64,000 nucleotides of DNA from Leifsonia sp. 466MF (GTDB taxonomy: Bacteria > Actinomycetota > Actinomycetes > Actinomycetales > Microbacteriaceae). The stretch is taken from assembly GCF_900100265.1 (NCBI RefSeq), contig NZ_LT629696.1, positions 868,001-932,000 on the forward strand, given 5' to 3'. The notes beneath the pieces are model-generated. The model was not told the origin of the DNA, did not search any database, and was given only the letters and a program-made list of their open reading frames with translations. This document shows, piece after piece, positions 54,970 to 64,000 of this stretch (positions are counted from its first letter, which is position 1; the number at the start of each line of letters is the position of its first letter). The position numbers and the translations under genes are program-made.

Positions 54970-55867
54970 GCCGTACCTGCCGCCGCTGCGCGTGCCAGTC
55001 CGTCGGATCGGCGCGCGCACCTTCGACTTCTCGCGGCAGGTCGCGGTCATGGCCGTGGTGAACCGAACCCCCGACTCGTTCTTCGACCAGGGCCGCACGT
55101 ATGCCTTCGACCGGGCGGTGGATGCGTGCTTCGAGGCCGTCGCGCTCGGCGCCGACTGGGTGGACATCGGCGGCGCGCCCTTCGCTCCGGGCGAGCCGGT
55201 CCCGGTGGAGGAGGAGATCGAGCGCGTCGTCCCGGTCGTGGCGGCGCTGCGTGCCGGATCCGACGTGGTCATCTCGGTGGACACTTTCCACGCGGCCGTC
55301 GCCCGGGAGGCCATCGCCGCCGGAGCGACCGTCATCAACGACACCACCGGGCTGCGCGATCCCGAGCTCCCGCGGGTCGTCGCCGACAGCGAGGCCACCC
55401 TCGTCATCACGCACAGTCTCGCCGAGCCGCGACGCCCGTACCCGAAGCCCCAGTACGGGGATGTGGTGGCCGAGGTGTCCGCGTTCCTGCTCGACCGCGT
55501 CGAGCGTGCGCAGGCGGCGGGCATCCCGGAGGAGCGGATCATCGTCGACCCCGGCCACGACCTCAACAAGAACACGCTGCACTCGCTGGAGCTGACCCGC
55601 CGTCTCAGCGAGATCGCGGACCTCGGCTACCCGACCCTCGCCGCCGTGTCGAACAAGGACTTCATCGGCGAGACGCTCGACGCCCCGCGCGCGGACCGGC
55701 TGGAGGGGTCGCTCGCGGCCGCGGTCATGAGCATCGTCAACGGCGCGCGTATCGTGCGGATGCACGACGTGCGCGCCTCCGTCGCCGCCGTGCGCATGAC
55801 CGAGGCCGTGCTGGGCCTCCGCCGGCCCGCCTACCTGAAGCACAACATGGGAGACGTGAATGAGTGA
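54923..55867 (+). CDS. Dihydropteroate synthase family protein (FolP2-like)
   Basis: A 314-residue TIM-barrel protein with DHPS blocks: AVVNRTPDSFFDQGRTY, WVDIGGAPFAPG, NDTTGLRDPEL and SNKDFIGETLDA. Several positions differ from classic FolP: V-N-R-T for V-N-V-T, and NKDF for RKSF in the pterin/sulfonamide pocket. Together with the absence of other folate genes this suggests a FolP2-like paralogue whose DHPS activity is doubtful. The ATG at 54923 has GGGGGAG eight bases upstream; TTG at 54956 is an alternative. It overlaps both neighbours. Confidence 0.82.
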   Translation: MRTAWPIGTSTLPRSEPYLPPLRVPVRRIGARTFDFSRQVAVMAVVNRTPDSFFDQGRTYAFDRAVDACFEAVALGADWVDIGGAPFAPGEPVPVEEEIERVVPVVAALRAGSDVVISVDTFHAAVAREAIAAGATVINDTTGLRDPELPRVVADSEATLVITHSLAEPRRPYPKPQYGDVVAEVSAFLLDRVERAQAAGIPEERIIVDPGHDLNKNTLHSLELTRRLSEIADLGYPTLAAVSNKDFIGETLDAPRADRLEGSLAAAVMSIVNGARIVRMHDVRASVAAVRMTEAVLGLRRPAYLKHNMGDVNE

Positions 55868-56612
55868 GCCTGCCATCCACCGCCTGTCGCCGCTGCCGTC
55901 GCAGACCGAGCTGACCGACGACGACATCACCGCCCTCTACCTTGAGGGGACGGGCGATCCGTGGCTGCGGGTCAACTTCGTCAGCAGTGCGGACGGCGCG
56001 GCCACCCATCAGGGGCTCTCGGGCGGGCTGTCCAACGACGTCGACAGCCGCGTGTTCGAGTTGCTGCGGCGACTCTGCGATGTCGTGCTCGTCGGTGCGG
56101 GCACTGTTCGTGCCGAGGGGTACGGTGCGATGCGCGTCGCCCCGGAGTCGGCTCGCGTCCGCAGCGGCGCGGGGATGACCGCGCATCCCGTCTTCGCGAT
56201 CGTGTCGGCCGGGCTCGACCTGGACCCGCGCAGCTCGATCTTCCAGGACGCCCCCGAGCGGCCGATCATCCTCACCACCGAGCTGTCGCGGCCGGAGGCG
56301 CGCGAGACGCTGTCGGAGGTGGCGGACGTCGTGGTCTGCGGTCGGGAGCGCGTGCAGGCCGAGCGCGGACTGCGGGTGCTGCACGAGCGGGGGCTCACGC
56401 GCATCCACTGCGAGGGAGGTCCGCACCTGTTCGCCGACCTGATCGCGGCGCGTGCGGTCGACGAGCTGTGCCTGACGGTCAGCCCGCGGCTGGAGGGCGG
56501 GACGTCGTCTCGGATCGCGACGGGCGCAGCACCGATCGCCCCGCTCGGGCTGCGGTTGGCGCACACGCTGGCGGGGGATGACACCCTGCTGCTGCGGTAT
56601 GTCCGGGGCTGA
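55860..56612 (+). CDS. RibD C-terminal-domain pyrimidine reductase family protein
   Basis: A 250-residue dihydrofolate-reductase-fold protein. NFVSSADGAATHQGLSGGLS, DVVLVGAGTVRAEGYGAMR and HCEGGPHLFADLIAARAVDE are the RibD_C substrate and NADPH motifs. The deaminase half of RibD is absent. It may reduce a pterin or pyrimidine; its coupling (eight-base overlap) with the DHPS-like gene hints at a folate-related role (inference). Confidence 0.87.
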   Translation: MSEPAIHRLSPLPSQTELTDDDITALYLEGTGDPWLRVNFVSSADGAATHQGLSGGLSNDVDSRVFELLRRLCDVVLVGAGTVRAEGYGAMRVAPESARVRSGAGMTAHPVFAIVSAGLDLDPRSSIFQDAPERPIILTTELSRPEARETLSEVADVVVCGRERVQAERGLRVLHERGLTRIHCEGGPHLFADLIAARAVDELCLTVSPRLEGGTSSRIATGAAPIAPLGLRLAHTLAGDDTLLLRYVRG

Positions 56613-56619
56613 GGATGCT

Positions 56620-57489
56620 GTGACCGCCGAGCTGCGGCCGGTGATCGATGCGGGTGTGGTGCGTCGTCTCGTCGACGGCCAGTTCCCGCAGTGGCGCGGG
56701 CTGCCCATCCTGCCGGTCGAACACGACGGCTGGGACAACCGGACGTTCCGGCTCGGCGAGGAGCTGAGTGTCCGCCTGCCGAGCGCCGCCGGCTACCGCG
56801 AGCAGGTCGCGAAGGAGCAGGAGTGGCTGCCGCGGCTGGCCCCGCTGCTGCCGTTGCCTATCCCGCAGCCGGTCGCCGCGGGCGCACCGACGGAGGAGTA
56901 CCCGCTGCCCTGGTCGGTGTACCGCTGGCTGCCCGGTCGCCCGGCGGTGCTGCTCGGCGATGTGTCGCGGGATGCGGTGCTCGCGGAGGCGATCGGGCGA
57001 TTCCTGGTCGCACTGCGGGAGGCGCCGACCGTGGGCGCACCCGAGCCCGGGACGCACAATTTCTTCCGCGGCGCTCCGCCGGACGTCTACGGCGAGGAGG
57101 CGCTCGCCGCGTTCGCGCTGCTCCCGGCCGCAGACGCCGACCGCGCGCGCGGCCTGTGGGCCGAGGCCACCGCATCCCGCTGGGATCGGCCGCCGGTGTG
57201 GTTCCACGGTGACGTCGCGCCGGGCAACCTGCTGACGGATGCGTCGGGCGCGCTGTCCGCGGTGATCGACTTCGGCACGTCCGGTGTCGGAGACCCCGCT
57301 TGCGACCTCGTGCCCGCCTGGACGATGTTCGAGGGCGCGGCCCGCGATGCCTTCGTCGACACCGTCGGCCTCGACGACGACACGTGGTCCCGGGCGCGGG
57401 GCTGGGCCCTCTGGAAGGCCGCCATCACGCTCCGCGACCGCGCCGCAGACCCCGAGGCGCGCGCGACGCTCGCCCGCATCCTGTGCTGA
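56620..57489 (+). CDS. Aminoglycoside phosphotransferase-fold kinase
   Basis: A 289-residue kinase. The N-terminal lobe has DGWDNRTFRLGEELSVRLPS, then VWFHGDVAPGNLLTD (catalytic loop) and VIDFGTSGVGDPACDLV (metal ligand). The family includes antibiotic kinases but also many metabolic kinases; nothing here indicates resistance. GTG at 56620 has GAGGA upstream; ATG at 56599 would overlap the preceding gene by 14 bases. Confidence 0.85.
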   Translation: MTAELRPVIDAGVVRRLVDGQFPQWRGLPILPVEHDGWDNRTFRLGEELSVRLPSAAGYREQVAKEQEWLPRLAPLLPLPIPQPVAAGAPTEEYPLPWSVYRWLPGRPAVLLGDVSRDAVLAEAIGRFLVALREAPTVGAPEPGTHNFFRGAPPDVYGEEALAAFALLPAADADRARGLWAEATASRWDRPPVWFHGDVAPGNLLTDASGALSAVIDFGTSGVGDPACDLVPAWTMFEGAARDAFVDTVGLDDDTWSRARGWALWKAAITLRDRAADPEARATLARILC

Positions 57490-57514
57490 CGCCCGCGGCC
57501 CGCTCCCGAAGCCC

Positions 57515-57575
57515 CGAGATTTGCGCCAAATCTCTGTTATGCGGCGCCGATAACCGCGATTTGGCGCAAATCTCG
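57515..57575. repeat. Long-arm inverted repeat between convergent genes
   Basis: Arms 57515-57532 and 57558-57575 are 18 bases and perfect. Inside, GTTAT (57536-57540) and ATAAC (57550-57554) extend the pairing around GGCGCC. It lies between the phosphotransferase gene and the XPB helicase gene. Confidence 0.88.
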
Positions 57576-57630
57576 CGCGGGGAGGTGGCGCGAGCAGGGC
57601 GGCGCGGGGAGGACGGCGCAGGGCAGCGCG

Positions 57631-59274
57631 CTACGCCGCCTGCAGCGCGTGCGCGTCGAGGATCGTGTACGAGTAGCCCTGCTCGGCGAGGAACCGCTGG
57701 CGGTTCTGCGCGAAGTCCTGGTCCACGGTGTCACGCGCGACGAGGGTGTAGAAGTTCGCCGATAGCCCTGACTCCTTCGGCCGCAGCAGGCGTCCGAGCC
57801 GCTGCGCCTCCTCCTGGCGGCTGCCGTACGAGCCGGAGACCTGGATGGCGACGGTCGCCTCGGGCAGGTCCACCGAGAAGTTCGCGACCTTGCTCACCAC
57901 GAGCACCTTCGTCCGGCCGTCGCGGAACTCCTGGTAGAGCCGCTCCCGCTCGTCCACCGGCGTCGCGCCGGTCAGCTGCGGTGCGTCGAGCGCCTCGGCA
58001 AGCTCGTCGATCTGGTCGAGGTACTGCCCGATGATCAGGATGCGCTCTCCCTCGTGGCGCGCGACCAGCTGACGCACGATGTCGAGTTTCGCGGGGGCCG
58101 TCGCCGCGAGGCGGTACCGCTCGTCGTCGGGGGCGGCGGCGTAGCTGAGCCGGTCCGACGGCGGCAGGTCGACGCGCACCTCGTAGCAGGCGGCCGGCGA
58201 GATGAAGCCCTGCGCCTCGATCTCCTTCCACGGGGCGTCGAAGCGCTTCGGGCCGATGAGGCTGAACACGTCGCCCTCACGGCCGTCCTCGCGCACCAGT
58301 GTCGCGGTCAGGCCGAGGCGGCGGCGGGCCTGCAACTCGGCCGTCAGCTTGAAGACGGGCGCCGGAAGCAGGTGCACCTCGTCGTAGACCACGAGCCCCC
58401 AGTCGAGTGCGTCGAGCAGCGCCAGGTGGGCGTATTCGCCCTTCCGCTTGGCGGTGAGGATCTGGTAGGTCGCGATCGTGACCGGCTTGACCTCCTTCAC
58501 CTGCCCCGAGTACTCGCCGATCTCCTCCGCCGTCAGCGTCGTGCGGCGCAGCAGCTCGTCGCGCCACTGCCGGGCCGACACGGTGTTGGTGACGAGGATG
58601 AGCGTCGTGGTCTTCGCGGTCGCCATCGCGCCAGCGCCGACGAGCGTCTTACCCGCGCCGCAGGGGAGCACCACCACTCCGGAGCCGCCGTCGAAGAAGT
58701 TGGTGACCGCCTTGCGCTGGTAGTCGCGCAGCGCCCAGCCGTCCTCCTTCAGCCCGATCTCGTGCGGTGTGCCCGGCGTGTACCCTGCGAGGTCCTCCGC
58801 CGGCCAGCCGAGCTTGACCAGCTCCTGCTTCAGCTGCCCACGCGCCCACGCCTCCACGACGAACGTCGTGTCGTCGCGGCGCTGCAGCAGCAGCGGAGCG
58901 ATCCGCTTGGCGCTCGCGACCTCGGTCAGTACGGCCAGGTCGCTGGAGCGGAGCAGCAGCGTCCCCTCGTCGTCGCGCTCGATCACGAGCCGCCCGTAGC
59001 GGGCGACCGTCTCGGAGACGTCGACGGACACCGTCTGCGGGATGGGGAACTTCGAGTACCGCTCGAGCGTCCCGAGCATGTCCTCCGCGGTGTGCCCGGC
59101 GGCCCGCGCGTTCCACAGCCCCAGCCGGGTGATGCGGTAGGTGTGGATGTGCTCGGGAGCACGCTCCAGCTCGGCGAAGACGGCGAGGTCGTGGCGTGCG
59201 TCCTCCGCCTCCGGGTGCGCGACCTCCAGCAGGACGGTGCGGTCGCTCTGGACGATCAGGGGGCCATCGGACAT
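57631..59274 (-). CDS. XPB/Rad25-type DNA repair helicase
   Basis: A 547-residue superfamily 2 helicase. Walker A is LPCGAGKTLVGAG, the DEVH box is VVYDEVHLLPA, motif III is LGLTATLVREDGREGD and motif VI is EEAQRLGRLLRP. The N-terminal domain (about 1-170) precedes the motor. It matches M. tuberculosis Rv0861c (XPB). TAGGCT lies eight bases before the ATG. The partner gene lies 78 bases upstream. Confidence 0.93.
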   Translation of the reverse strand: MSDGPLIVQSDRTVLLEVAHPEAEDARHDLAVFAELERAPEHIHTYRITRLGLWNARAAGHTAEDMLGTLERYSKFPIPQTVSVDVSETVARYGRLVIERDDEGTLLLRSSDLAVLTEVASAKRIAPLLLQRRDDTTFVVEAWARGQLKQELVKLGWPAEDLAGYTPGTPHEIGLKEDGWALRDYQRKAVTNFFDGGSGVVVLPCGAGKTLVGAGAMATAKTTTLILVTNTVSARQWRDELLRRTTLTAEEIGEYSGQVKEVKPVTIATYQILTAKRKGEYAHLALLDALDWGLVVYDEVHLLPAPVFKLTAELQARRRLGLTATLVREDGREGDVFSLIGPKRFDAPWKEIEAQGFISPAACYEVRVDLPPSDRLSYAAAPDDERYRLAATAPAKLDIVRQLVARHEGERILIIGQYLDQIDELAEALDAPQLTGATPVDERERLYQEFRDGRTKVLVVSKVANFSVDLPEATVAIQVSGSYGSRQEEAQRLGRLLRPKESGLSANFYTLVARDTVDQDFAQNRQRFLAEQGYSYTILDAHALQAA

Positions 59275-59352
59275 AGCTCACCAGCCTACGCCCTGCGCCC
59301 TGGGGTTCGGCCGGGTGGCCGGGAACCGGACGCGGCCGCACCGCCGCCGCGA

Positions 59353-61245
59353 TCACGGTGCCGGGCGCACGCCCCGGATGCTGGAGAGCGGGAGTGTCCG
59401 CTCGATGTCCGCTGCACGGTCGCGTCCGCGCAGCCGGCCGCCGCCAACCCCGGTCGGCTCCAGCAGGTAGTCGACGACGTCGCCGCTGGGCATGGCCACC
59501 TCAACGATGACGGTCTGGCGTGCCTTGACCGCCGCATCCAGTTGCCGCGCCAGCCAGCGCTCGCCCGTGTCCTCGCCGGCGTCGTCCTCGGTCTGCCGCA
59601 GCCGCGCGACCAGTTCCGCGTCGCGGTCGGCCTCCTCGGCGGCACGGGGATGCGCGAACCGCTGGCGACGGAGCGTCACCTCGCGCCCGTCCGCGTCCTC
59701 CGCCACCACGGGGTAGCGCGCGTCGCTGAGCGCCCAGAACACCACATCCCGCGGGTACCGGCTCACCAGTTCGCCGTCTCCGGTCGGGATCAGCCGCAGG
59801 GAGCTGAGCGCCTGGTCGATCTGGATGCTGCGGAGCAGCGTCGCGTCCGTCGAACGGACCGCCGACCGCACATTCTCGCGCTCCGCTTCGTGCACGCGGA
59901 CGCGCCCGTGCCGCTCGGCGGCATCGGCGATCAGGTACTCGATCGGCTGCGGGAGTCCGGTCAGCGAGATCGTGCTGAGGAACTCGCGAATGCCGTCCGC
60001 CGTCTCGCCCGCCGTCAGCGCACGGTCGACCGACGCGGCGGACAGGCGGAAGGTCGCGGCGAGCGCTCGGGACTCGAGGTCGGCGATCCCGCGCAGGCGT
60101 CCTTCGATCTCCGGCGCCAGCGGTCCGGGGGAGACGATCGTGAGGTCGTGCTGCAAGTAGACGCGGTCGACCTCGGCCGGGAACGCGGCGGCCATGACCT
60201 CCGTAGCAGCCTCCGGACCGCTCTCGACCAGGGCGGTGCCTGCGGAGGACGGCGCTTGGTGCGCGGTGACGCCGAGCCATTCCGCGAGGCGCGTGTGCGC
60301 ATCCACGCGTCGCTGCGCCTCCTCGACGGCCGCCGGGTACAGCCAGGCGACATGCTCACGCAGGCTGTCGCCCCACGCGGCGCGGCTGCGCAGGGCGAGC
60401 AGGGTGCGGAGGTCGGCGGGGAGGGCGTCGAGCCACGCGGCGGCGAGGGCACGCCAGCGGTCGCGGGTGGGGGAGTGCGACCAGTCCGCCGCGGCCTCGG
60501 TCGGCAGCCACATCCCGTCGTCGACGGCGACGAGCCCGGCGCGCTCGGCGGCGGAGAGGACCACGGGGACGACGTCCGCCTCCACCGAGAGGGCCTCGGC
60601 CAGGCGCTTGACCGCCGGGAGCGCGAGTCCGCCCTTCTGCAGTCGGCGGGCGCCCTCGCGCGCGAGTTCCGCGAGCAGTTCGGACACGGCCGTCACGGCC
60701 TCGAAGGCGCGCTCGGAGGCGAGGCGGTCGGTGAAGCGGCTCTCCGTGTCGGGCACGGGCGCCAACGCGGGCGGAGGCGGGGTGCTGAGCAGCTCGGCCG
60801 GCGACGGGAGTCCGGAAGCCGGCCACGAGGCGAGGTGCTCGGTCACGGCGACGTAGACGACGACGCGGCCGACCGGCGCGTCGGAGGCAGGATCGGCGTC
60901 GGCGTCGGCGGGATGGACGAGCAGGAGGCCGTCCAGGTCGGCGAGGGCGGCCGCGGCCGAGTCGACCGTGGTTCCGGCGGTCGCCGGCTCGCGGGTCAGC
61001 CGGTCGGCGAGCTCCTCCGCGGTCAGCGGTCCGCCGCCGCTGCCCAGCGCGACGAGTGCGGCGAGGCGTGTCCGGTCGAGCGGGGTCAGCGCGCGCTGGA
61101 GGGAGTCCGCGTCGAGGAGGGCGTCCGCCAGGTCGAAGAAGTCGGACACCCCCGTCCGGCGGTAGGTGCGCCGGTGCAGCGCGGAGACGAGCTCAGCGTC
61201 ATCCAGCTCCCGCAGTCGTGCTGCGAGAGCGAGCGTCGTCGTCAT
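59353..61245 (-). CDS. Helicase-associated protein (XPB partner)
   Basis: The 630-residue protein begins LAARLRELDDAELVSALHRR and has a winged-helix-like region (ELLAELAREGARRLQKGGL, about 170-260) and a C-terminal domain akin to the helicase-associated domain, ending with a WYL-like strand region. It corresponds by order to M. tuberculosis Rv0862c, next to XPB. It probably assists the helicase; no catalytic motif is visible. No Shine-Dalgarno sequence precedes the ATG. Confidence 0.85.
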   Translation of the reverse strand: MTTTLALAARLRELDDAELVSALHRRTYRRTGVSDFFDLADALLDADSLQRALTPLDRTRLAALVALGSGGGPLTAEELADRLTREPATAGTTVDSAAAALADLDGLLLVHPADADADPASDAPVGRVVVYVAVTEHLASWPASGLPSPAELLSTPPPPALAPVPDTESRFTDRLASERAFEAVTAVSELLAELAREGARRLQKGGLALPAVKRLAEALSVEADVVPVVLSAAERAGLVAVDDGMWLPTEAAADWSHSPTRDRWRALAAAWLDALPADLRTLLALRSRAAWGDSLREHVAWLYPAAVEEAQRRVDAHTRLAEWLGVTAHQAPSSAGTALVESGPEAATEVMAAAFPAEVDRVYLQHDLTIVSPGPLAPEIEGRLRGIADLESRALAATFRLSAASVDRALTAGETADGIREFLSTISLTGLPQPIEYLIADAAERHGRVRVHEAERENVRSAVRSTDATLLRSIQIDQALSSLRLIPTGDGELVSRYPRDVVFWALSDARYPVVAEDADGREVTLRRQRFAHPRAAEEADRDAELVARLRQTEDDAGEDTGERWLARQLDAAVKARQTVIVEVAMPSGDVVDYLLEPTGVGGGRLRGRDRAADIERTLPLSSIRGVRPAP

Positions 61246-61273
61246 GGCGCCGAACCGCCGGTCGCCCCGGCCC

Positions 61274-61585
61274 CTAGCGCCGGCCCTTGGGTCCGGTGGG
61301 CGCAGAGCCGGGCGTGCCGTTCGCCCGGTTGAGAGCGCGGTTGCGGCGGGCGCTGACGATGATCAGCACGACGATCAGCACGAACGCGATCGGAAGCGCG
61401 ACCAAGGGGAAGAAGAACACCGTCGGCCAGAGGCCCTGACCCGATCCCTGGGCGGCGAACTGACCCGCTGCGGTGCCGATGAGGATGGCCGCGATGCAGA
61501 CCAGGGAGACGATGACGAGCGCAGCGATGATGTACGCAAGGATGCGCTGGAGCCGCGATGCCGGCGGCGGGGTCTGTTGGGTCAC
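61274..61585 (-). CDS. Small membrane protein, two predicted TM segments
   Basis: The 103-residue protein has two long hydrophobic segments (ILAYIIAALVIVSLVCIAAIL and FFFPLVALPIAFVLIVVLII) and a basic C-terminal tail. No family recognised. TATCCT (minus, 61598-61593) lies seven bases before the GTG, so the transcript is probably leaderless. It is divergent from the cold-shock gene. Confidence 0.72.
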   Translation of the reverse strand: MTQQTPPPASRLQRILAYIIAALVIVSLVCIAAILIGTAAGQFAAQGSGQGLWPTVFFFPLVALPIAFVLIVVLIIVSARRNRALNRANGTPGSAPTGPKGRR

Positions 61586-61641
61586 GAAATCAAGGATAAT
61601 TGAGGTTGGTCATACGATCCCCCATGCGAAGTGAGGTTCCC

Positions 61642-62022
61642 ATGCCAACCGGCAAGGTCAAGTTCTACGACGAGGAGAAAGGCTTCGGCTTCATCAGCTC
61701 CGATGACGGCCAGGAAGTCTTCCTGCACGCCTCGGCGCTTCCCGCCGGTGCCGTCGTCAAATCGGGAACCCGTCTGGAGTTCGGCATCGCCGACGGCAAG
61801 CGCGGAGCACAGGCGCTGTCCGTCCGCGTCCTGGAGGCTCCGCCGAGCCTGGTGAAGATGAAGCGCAAGTCGGCCGACGACATGGCGATCATCGTCGAAG
61901 ACCTCGTGAAGCTGCTCGACGGCATCGGCGCGAACCTGCGCCGAGGCAAGTACCCCGACAAGGCGCACGGCGCGAAGATCGCGGCCGTGCTGCGCAAGGT
62001 CGCGGACGACCTGGATGCCTGA
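61642..62022 (+). CDS. Cold-shock domain protein with C-terminal extension
   Basis: A 126-residue protein. Residues 1-65 form a cold-shock OB fold (KVKFYDEEKGFGFISS, EVFLHASAL). Residues 66-126 are a conserved helical extension (MKRKSADDMAIIVEDLVKLL). It resembles M. tuberculosis CspB. TACGAT (61613-61618) is a likely -10, giving transcription near 61625 and a short leader with GAGG. An in-frame ATG at 61624 would add six residues. It overlaps the next gene by eight bases. Confidence 0.87.
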   Translation: MPTGKVKFYDEEKGFGFISSDDGQEVFLHASALPAGAVVKSGTRLEFGIADGKRGAQALSVRVLEAPPSLVKMKRKSADDMAIIVEDLVKLLDGIGANLRRGKYPDKAHGAKIAAVLRKVADDLDA

Positions 62023-62947
62023 GCGCGGCGACGAGATCTCCCCGGCCGCCGAGGCGGTCGAGAGTGAGACGGTGCCGGAGGACGTCGAGGTCGAGGTCGA
62101 AGAGATCGACATCGTCGAGGTGATCGAGGATGCGGAGCCGGCCGAACCGCTGGTGGCCGATCCCGAGCTGCTCGCCGCTGTCCCGCTGGCGCTCCAGGCG
62201 CTGCGCGAGATCACTCCGGAGAACACGATCGGCGAGCCCCTCGGGCACGTTGTCGAGGCGCCGGGTGTCGTCTCCCTGCTGTTCGCCAGCCGCCTGTCCG
62301 GTTACCCGGACTGGCACTGGACCGTCACCGTCGGCCGCGCGAGCGATGACGACGAGCCGACCGTGCTCGAAGCCGAGCTCATGCCCGGCGACGGGTCGCT
62401 GCTCGCACCCGACTGGGTGCCGTGGTCGGAGCGTCTCGCCGAGTACCAGGCCGCGCAGGAGGCGAACGCCGGTGCGGAGGCCGAGTCGGAGGACGATGAC
62501 GCGGACGACGAGGACGAGGACGAGGGCGACGACGAGTCCGAGGAGGGCTTCGACGACGCCGAGGACGACCACGACGTGCACGACCTGCACGACGACGATG
62601 ATGTGGACGGCGTGGACATCGACAGCGTCGACGTCGACTTCGACGAGGAGACGGACGTCGACACCGACCTCGACCTCGAGGCGGAGGAGGCGGCGGCGCT
62701 CGCCGACGAGGACGCCGACGACGAGGACTCGGACGACGACGATGACGATGACGTTGAGCCGGATGAGGACTCGGACGAGGACGACGACGAGCCCGACGCC
62801 TCAGCGGCGGCGCTTGACGGTGAGGTAGCCGAGTCCGAGGACGCCGAGGACGAGTCCGACGACGATGGTCCAGAGCCAGGTGCCGGAGGCGATGACCGGT
62901 CCGCCGACGACCAGCACGACGACGAGGGCGATCACCCACAGGGCTAG
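62015..62947 (+). CDS. DUF3027 protein with long acidic tail
   Basis: A 310-residue protein. Residues about 50-145 are the DUF3027 core (ALQALREITPENTIGEP, SGYPDWHWTVTVGRA, DWVPWSERLAEY). The N-terminus and about 160 C-terminal residues are extremely acidic, with long Asp/Glu runs. Function unknown; the same neighbour order (csp, DUF3027, serC) occurs in mycobacteria. The last 147 bases are antisense to the DUF2530 gene. Confidence 0.87.
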   Translation: MPERGDEISPAAEAVESETVPEDVEVEVEEIDIVEVIEDAEPAEPLVADPELLAAVPLALQALREITPENTIGEPLGHVVEAPGVVSLLFASRLSGYPDWHWTVTVGRASDDDEPTVLEAELMPGDGSLLAPDWVPWSERLAEYQAAQEANAGAEAESEDDDADDEDEDEGDDESEEGFDDAEDDHDVHDLHDDDDVDGVDIDSVDVDFDEETDVDTDLDLEAEEAAALADEDADDEDSDDDDDDDVEPDEDSDEDDDEPDASAAALDGEVAESEDAEDESDDDGPEPGAGGDDRSADDQHDDEGDHPQG

Positions 62948-63031
62948 CCCGACGACGACGGCCCGCCGGTCATCCGTCTTCACGGGGACCGGATCGGGCC
63001 GACGTTCGTCGTCGCGGAGCCAGAGGCGCAT
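62801..63031 (-). CDS. DUF2530 small membrane protein
   Basis: The 76-residue protein has two membrane segments (VVVGLALWVIALVVVLVV and WLWTIVVGLVLGVLGLGYL) and ends LTVKRRR, as is typical for DUF2530. GAGAG stands upstream of the ATG. Its start lies seven bases after the serC stop on the same strand. More than half of it lies opposite the DUF3027 tail. Confidence 0.83.
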   Translation of the reverse strand: MRLWLRDDERRPDPVPVKTDDRRAVVVGLALWVIALVVVLVVGGPVIASGTWLWTIVVGLVLGVLGLGYLTVKRRR

Positions 63032-63038
63032 CGCGCTC

Positions 63039-64000
<962 letters not shown>

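Noticed and set aside
56620..57489. Antibiotic resistance kinase
   Set aside because: Only general aminoglycoside-phosphotransferase-fold motifs are present, the neighbours are metabolic, and the fold is shared by many housekeeping kinases.

Overview
This is a high-G+C chromosomal segment from an actinobacterium, most likely a Leifsonia-like member of the Microbacteriaceae (inference from gene content, order and codon use; no rRNA is present). Blocks keep the gene neighbourhoods known from Mycobacterium tuberculosis: glnR with a downstream mshD-position gene; gpmA/phoU/senX3/regX3; lipoprotein-carD-ispD-ispF-cysS-rlmB; DUF3263 and LytR_C before cspA and groEL; XPB helicase with its partner; and csp-DUF3027-DUF2530-serC. 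I see no insertion sequence, prophage, CRISPR array or defence island. Both ends of the window cut a gene: the N-terminus of a putative mshD on the left and serC on the right.

Layout. 1-3120: GlnR-type regulator, small membrane proteins, a nitrobindin-like protein and YgfZ. 3176-7088: iron-siderophore ABC importer (ATPase, lipoprotein, fused double permease) behind an IdeR/DtxR-type iron box. 7116-12019: methyltransferase, gpmA, 2'-5' RNA ligase-like protein, phoU and the senX3-regX3 phosphate two-component system. 12110-17018: lipoprotein, CarD, the fused isoprenoid enzyme IspDF, cysteinyl-tRNA synthetase and a 23S rRNA methyltransferase. 17045-24822: DUF4032 protein, sugar ABC ATPase, DsbA-like protein, tRNA-Thr, small unknowns and esterases. 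25025-30696: siderophore-interacting reductase (second iron box), signal peptidase I, an M23 peptidase, a maltokinase-like kinase and a MarR/VOC divergent pair with a clear double operator.

30739-41322 is an almost complete phenylacetate catabolism locus: paaABCDE epoxidase with paaG-like hydratase, a TetR (PaaR-like) regulator, paaZ, paaI, paaH, paaF and paaJ. Two related 22-bp operator sites lie before paaA/paaR and before paaJ. The phenylacetate-CoA ligase gene paaK is not in the window. 41488-45587 holds an Lrp regulator divergent from a branched-chain 2-oxoacid dehydrogenase operon (E1alpha, E1beta, E2). 45603-50961: small acidic protein, permease, nitroreductase, msrB, DUF3263, LytR_C, cspA and a CIRCE-controlled groEL. 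51193-57489: a PhoP/TrcR-like two-component system, a flavin reductase, a dihydropteroate synthase family protein, a RibD-like reductase and a phosphotransferase. 57631-64000: XPB-type DNA helicase pair, a cold-shock-domain protein, DUF3027, DUF2530 and serC.

Most notable signals. (1) At least twelve genes have a TANNNT hexamer exactly six or seven bases before the start codon, most with no good Shine-Dalgarno sequence, so leaderless transcription looks systematic. (2) Long perfect or near-perfect inverted repeats lie at gene 3' ends, and two of them, 26 kb apart, share a 29-base arm. (3) The words GGATGCG/GGATGTG and their complements look over-represented and recruit the otherwise rare Asp codon GAT. 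(4) The 2'-5' RNA ligase-like gene has ACG where its ATG should be. I found no convincing new multi-gene system.
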